Assembly: GCF_030247185.1 (NCBI RefSeq)
Contig: NC_080571.1
Coordinates: 68,362,172-68,426,171, forward strand
Length of the DNA stretch: 64,000 nucleotides
Reading direction: 5' to 3'
Source of the DNA: Malaya genurostris
Taxonomy: Eukaryota > Arthropoda > Insecta > Diptera > Culicidae
Notes under the pieces: model-generated
The model's database searches: none
The model's input: only the letters and a program-made list of their open reading frames with translations
Told to the model about the DNA's origin: nothing
Part shown: in pieces, positions 60,831-64,000 of the stretch
How the letters are laid out: every line of letters begins with the position of its first letter
Numbering within the stretch: the first letter of the stretch is position 1
Made by a program: the position numbers and the translations under genes

Positions 60831-60950
60831 ATGGAAGAATTGAAGAGTCAAAGAATTTGTATTAAATTTTGCGTGAAAAATGAAATAAAGTGTAACCAAG
60901 TGTGCGAAATGTTACAGAGAGCCTACGGTGAGTCTGCTATGAAAAAAACG
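60831..60950 (+). pseudogene. Mariner transposase N-terminus
   Basis: Forty codons from ATG at 60831 (RICIKFCVKNEIKCNQVCEM, then LQRAYGESAMKKT) form the first helix-turn-helix of a mariner transposase of the KFC-type found in arthropods. The reading ends abruptly at a family X repeat. Confidence 0.75.
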
Positions 60951-61189
60951 TGTTTAATCCACCTATCAGTGAGATGATACCTTTTTTTATCAATCCGCAT
61001 GTGTTTTTTTTCAGGAATATTCTTCGGTTTTCATGACATTATTTTAATGACCGTCGTTTTAAGCTGCAATTTGACATTTTAATCACTCATTACTCTATCT
61101 AAAAAGGTTACAATCGATTAAACTTTTCATGATATGTCGAAGTGAGTTACACTTTAGAATTTACGGTAATTTAAGGTACTTCCAGAGCC
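60948..61189 (+). repeat. Family X left end and unassigned sequence
   Basis: 'gtttaatccacctatcagtg' followed by 'gatgatacctttt' is a mutated family X left end. The remainder to 61189 is not assigned. Confidence 0.5.
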
Positions 61190-62035
61190 GGTATTCAGGA
61201 ACCAGCATAAACCAAACCGATTCGTATGGCCATATGACGAATAAATTGCAATAGTTTTGAGTCCAACTTTCAAGCTTTTCGGGATTATCATCTTCTATAT
61301 CAGTTTGAATTTTAAAAATTCATCCTCCTGTAATTCCAAAATCGGAAGTCAGCATTGAATAAAATTAATTAATTTTGTGTGGGACTATAAGTTTATTTTA
61401 ATTTGAATTTTTTTCTGAAATTCGATTTGGCTTTATTTGAGAAAACGATTGAGCTTTGAGAAACGATTCGATACTGGAGCCGGAATTCGAAAATCGATGT
61501 AGCCGAAGTCAGACAAATTCACCTGATTAGTTTACATTTGTTTCAATATGTTTAAAAATCAGTATAGACATTTTTGAGAAATCGTAGTACGGGTTAAATT
61601 GTGGGGTGCCTTCCGAATCGAAAACTGAATACCACTAAAACTGAAATAAATTTATTTGGTTGTCTATTCAAATCAGCAAATCTTAGATGATTCTTAGATA
61701 TCATTTGAATCTTAGATCGGTTCAGCCATCTACGAGGAAAATAAGTTACACAATTTTAATTTCGTTTCACATATCATCCTGTAGTTCCGGAACCAGAAGT
61801 CGGATCGAAACATAATTCAGAAACCTTGTTTAGAAGCATACGAATTTTCATATGAATCTGAGTTTGTAGAAAACGGTTGAGTATACGCATTTGCTGATCT
61901 CGACGAACTGATTCAAATGGTATATGGGTGTTTTGTTCTTCCAGCATTTATTGCTGTGAGCAGTTTAAATCAATATAATTATGAAATTGTTCAGAATTCG
62001 AAAGTACTGCCATCTTTCCAATATGTCATATTCAG
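61190..62035 (+). repeat. Interspersed repeat family Y, copy 2
   Basis: Parallel to 360-1030, ending with 'gaaattgttcagaattcgaaa' and 'gccatctttccaatatgtc'. No CA core. Confidence 0.65.
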
Positions 62036-62875
62036 TCTGTTTATATCTGTGCCACAGTAAAACTCGCTGAAGATTCACAAAGGTTTTTGATACCAAAATT
62101 TGAGTGCATATAGGACGTTCTGGTGAAAATTGTTAATAACCGCGGCAGTCCAAAGTACCGAGTGCTAAGTGACATAGGAGCGAGCATCGTCCACTCCGTA
62201 GAAAGGAGAAACCAACATCTTGGTTTTACTTTCACTCAGCTGAAGTAAACAAGACAGCTAGTCGAAACAGTCGAAACGAACAAGAACGCAGCCTTAACAG
62301 AGACGGCAAGCCGATTGGCTTTGCAGGCTTGTATGCAACATTGCATGCACTAAGCTTTTGCGCTCATGGCTAGTCGCAATTGAAAGCTCCGACAAAACTG
62401 ATCTCTCTGTCGTACAGAGGGCCAACTGTTCTATTCTTGTTGGAGGCGACTGTGTAAAACTTGCGTGCGACAAGAGGTGCGCGTGTTTACGTGAACAAAG
62501 TACCAAGAGGCGTCATAGAACCCACTATCGGTGGAGCAGAGAGATATTTAAACAAATTGAACCTGTCAGAACCTTTGAACGTATTGGGCAGGATTCACAG
62601 AACAGGTAAAAACGTTCCTATTTCGATTGGACCTTCTAACGCTTGGTCGAAATAGTAGCAGGAAAAAGCGTAGTCGTCATCCGCTCCGGCGGAGCCGCGC
62701 ATTTGACCACTTGTACCTTTAACCCTTGGGTGGATCAATAAAGAATAAGGTGAAAGGGTAGACGTTACTTGCCTAGGCAAGAACGCATACGAACCACACT
62801 CTAAATACTCGGCAAACGTAAGCTGCAGTTCTGAGCGAACAATTCAACGAGAAATCTGTTAGGCTTGCTGGCAAC
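62036..62875 (+). other. Probable 5' untranslated region of a Jockey-type LINE
   Basis: GC-richer sequence directly upstream of the gag start at 62876, after the end of a family Y repeat. Several short upstream open frames (for example 62358-62609 and 62461-62655) are not recognisable. The 5' end of the element could not be fixed. Confidence 0.45.
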
Positions 62876-64000
62876 ATGGAGTCAGCAAGCACCTCCTTTG
62901 AGAGGAACGTACCGCCGGATAATCCACCCGGAAACAGCCAAACAAACGCAAACGAAAGAACGATCCCCGAATGGATGGATCGTTCGGGGATGCATGGTCA
63001 GCGAATCATATTACAGTTACGTGCTGCTGGGGAGAAACCTCTCCCGAAGAACCCATTCACTATCGGTAAATCCATAGAAACAATCTGCGGAGGAAACATC
63101 GAATCAGCTCATACCGAAGAGCGAGGAACTAAATACGTTTTGAAAACAAGAAGTGCCGAGCAAGCTAAAAAACTGATCCGCATGAACAAACTGATTGACG
63201 GAACCGACGTAATAGTTGAATCTCATCCAACTCTAAACAAAACCCGCTGCGTGCTGAGCTGCCGGGAGGCTATGGACTTACCCACCGAAGAAATCAAGCA
63301 AGAACTGGAGCATCTTGGAGTTTTGGAAGTTCGAAGAATCACAAGAAGAAAGGAAAACGACCGCGTAAACACACCAACGCTGGTCCTTACGTTTCAGGGA
63401 ACCACATTCCCCAAATATATAAAGATTGGCCCACTCCGAGTAGAAACACGAGAATTCATACCGAACCCAATGCTCTGCTTTAACTGTTGCAGCTACGGTC
63501 ATACGAAAGTCAAATGTCCCAACAATGCAGTTTGCCAAAACTGCTCAGGAGATCACAAACTGGAAAAGGATGCCTGCAAAGAAGCCCCATACTGTAAAAA
63601 CTGTAAAGGTGGCCACTCTCCAACTAGCAGAAAGTGCCCACAATACGTAAAGGAGGAAAAAGTAATAAAAATCAAAACTGAGAAGGGAATATCATTCAGT
63701 GAAGCTAGGAAAGAGTACTCCAAGCAGCATGGAGAACACTCGTATGCAGCAATTTGCGGTGCTCAGAACAGATTAGAAAACATGAGGAAGGATGACGAGA
63801 TCAAGCTTCTGAAAGAAGAAATCCAAAAACTGAAGAATGCAGAAAGAGACATCGAAAAGGACATCGTGATAAAAAACCTTCGGGAAGAAATCGAACAGAT
63901 GCGAACCATCTTGGCTGACTTCAACATGATGAAGGTTGAATTGGAAAAGCTGAAGAAAAGCAAAAACATCGAGTATCCTGAACTTTCTGAAGATGAGCAT
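62876..64000 (+). CDS. LINE ORF1 (gag-like nucleic-acid-binding protein), runs off the window
   Basis: Open for 375 codons to the window edge. A disordered N-terminus (about 1-45) precedes the conserved gag core (about 60-195, with KYVLKTRSAEQAKKLI and CREAMDLPTEEIKQELEHLG). Three zinc knuckles follow: C201-C204-H209-C214, C220-C223-H227-C234 and C240-C243-H247-C254. A charged coiled-coil runs from about 300 (EEIQKLKNAERDIEKD). This order is that of Jockey-clade ORF1, which coats the RNA and directs it for retrotransposition. The start is ATG 62876, the first in frame before the conserved region. No stop or frameshift is present, so this may be a young copy. ORF2 would lie beyond 64000. Confidence 0.85.
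   Translation, partial: MESASTSFERNVPPDNPPGNSQTNANERTIPEWMDRSGMHGQRIILQLRAAGEKPLPKNPFTIGKSIETICGGNIESAHTEERGTKYVLKTRSAEQAKKLIRMNKLIDGTDVIVESHPTLNKTRCVLSCREAMDLPTEEIKQELEHLGVLEVRRITRRKENDRVNTPTLVLTFQGTTFPKYIKIGPLRVETREFIPNPMLCFNCCSYGHTKVKCPNNAVCQNCSGDHKLEKDACKEAPYCKNCKGGHSPTSRKCPQYVKEEKVIKIKTEKGISFSEARKEYSKQHGEHSYAAICGAQNRLENMRKDDEIKLLKEEIQKLKNAERDIEKDIVIKNLREEIEQMRTILADFNMMKVELEKLKKSKNIEYPELSEDEH

Larger units (their letters stand above)
58470..60950 (+). mobile_element. Mariner 5' part, split by repeat copy C3
   Basis: A mariner-type tip CGAGGTCTGCTCAAAAAGTT follows TA at 58468-58469. The 5' leader continues to about 58540, is interrupted by C3 (58544-60700), and resumes with a leader and transposase start at 60831. 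The 3' part is replaced by a family X end at about 60948. Confidence 0.75.

Overview
The window looks like non-genic, transposon-dense chromosomal DNA of an insect, most probably a culicid mosquito. It is AT-rich, has long simple-sequence arrays and no operon-like gene layout. Its repeat content (ITm-type Tc1/mariner elements, R1/I/Jockey-type LINEs, tRNA-derived SINEs, CA-core interspersed repeats) fits mosquitoes. The species is not identified. I found no confidently recognisable host gene. Two small candidate exons (36281-36478 and 51033-51230) are offered at low confidence.

Layout. 0-8 kb: interspersed repeats, a dead DD37E Tc1-like element (2955-4249), a palindromic MITE and a relic of another Tc1/mariner transposase. 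8-13 kb: a (TA)n array, a LINE scrap and a 3.8-kb element with ~265-bp terminal inverted repeats (9185-12996). 13-23 kb: a TTAA-flanked foldback element (14438-15183), LINE and mariner wreckage, a LINE ORF1 split by a MITE, and a 5'-truncated LINE (17636-20434) whose 14-bp target duplication shows it landed inside an older repeat. 23-25 kb: an element with TIRs and TA flanks whose interior is a 117-bp tandem array. 25-32 kb: two R1-type LINEs on the minus strand, each abutting TG microsatellite. 32-37 kb: CA-core repeats and an apparently intact DD37E transposon (34484-35780) with a 337-aa transposase. 37-44 kb: the first copy of a 2.16-kb promoter-like repeat and a non-autonomous element with an 8-bp target duplication. 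44.9-48.1 kb: a 9-bp satellite split in phase by a deleted mariner. 48-56 kb: sparse repeats, a tRNA-Val-like SINE and LINE scraps. 56.8-60.7 kb: two more copies of the 2.16-kb repeat, one nested in a mariner. 61-64 kb: another interspersed repeat, then the start of a LINE whose intact ORF1 runs off the window.

The coding regions do not form a pathway; they are enzymes and gag proteins of independent selfish elements, mostly broken. The likely mobile units are the DD37E element and, if ORF2 is intact beyond the edge, the LINE at 62.9 kb. The most unusual signals are the satellite-bearing TIR element, the long-TIR element, hammerhead-ribozyme-like cores in three related repeats, and the near-identical 2.16-kb duplicates.
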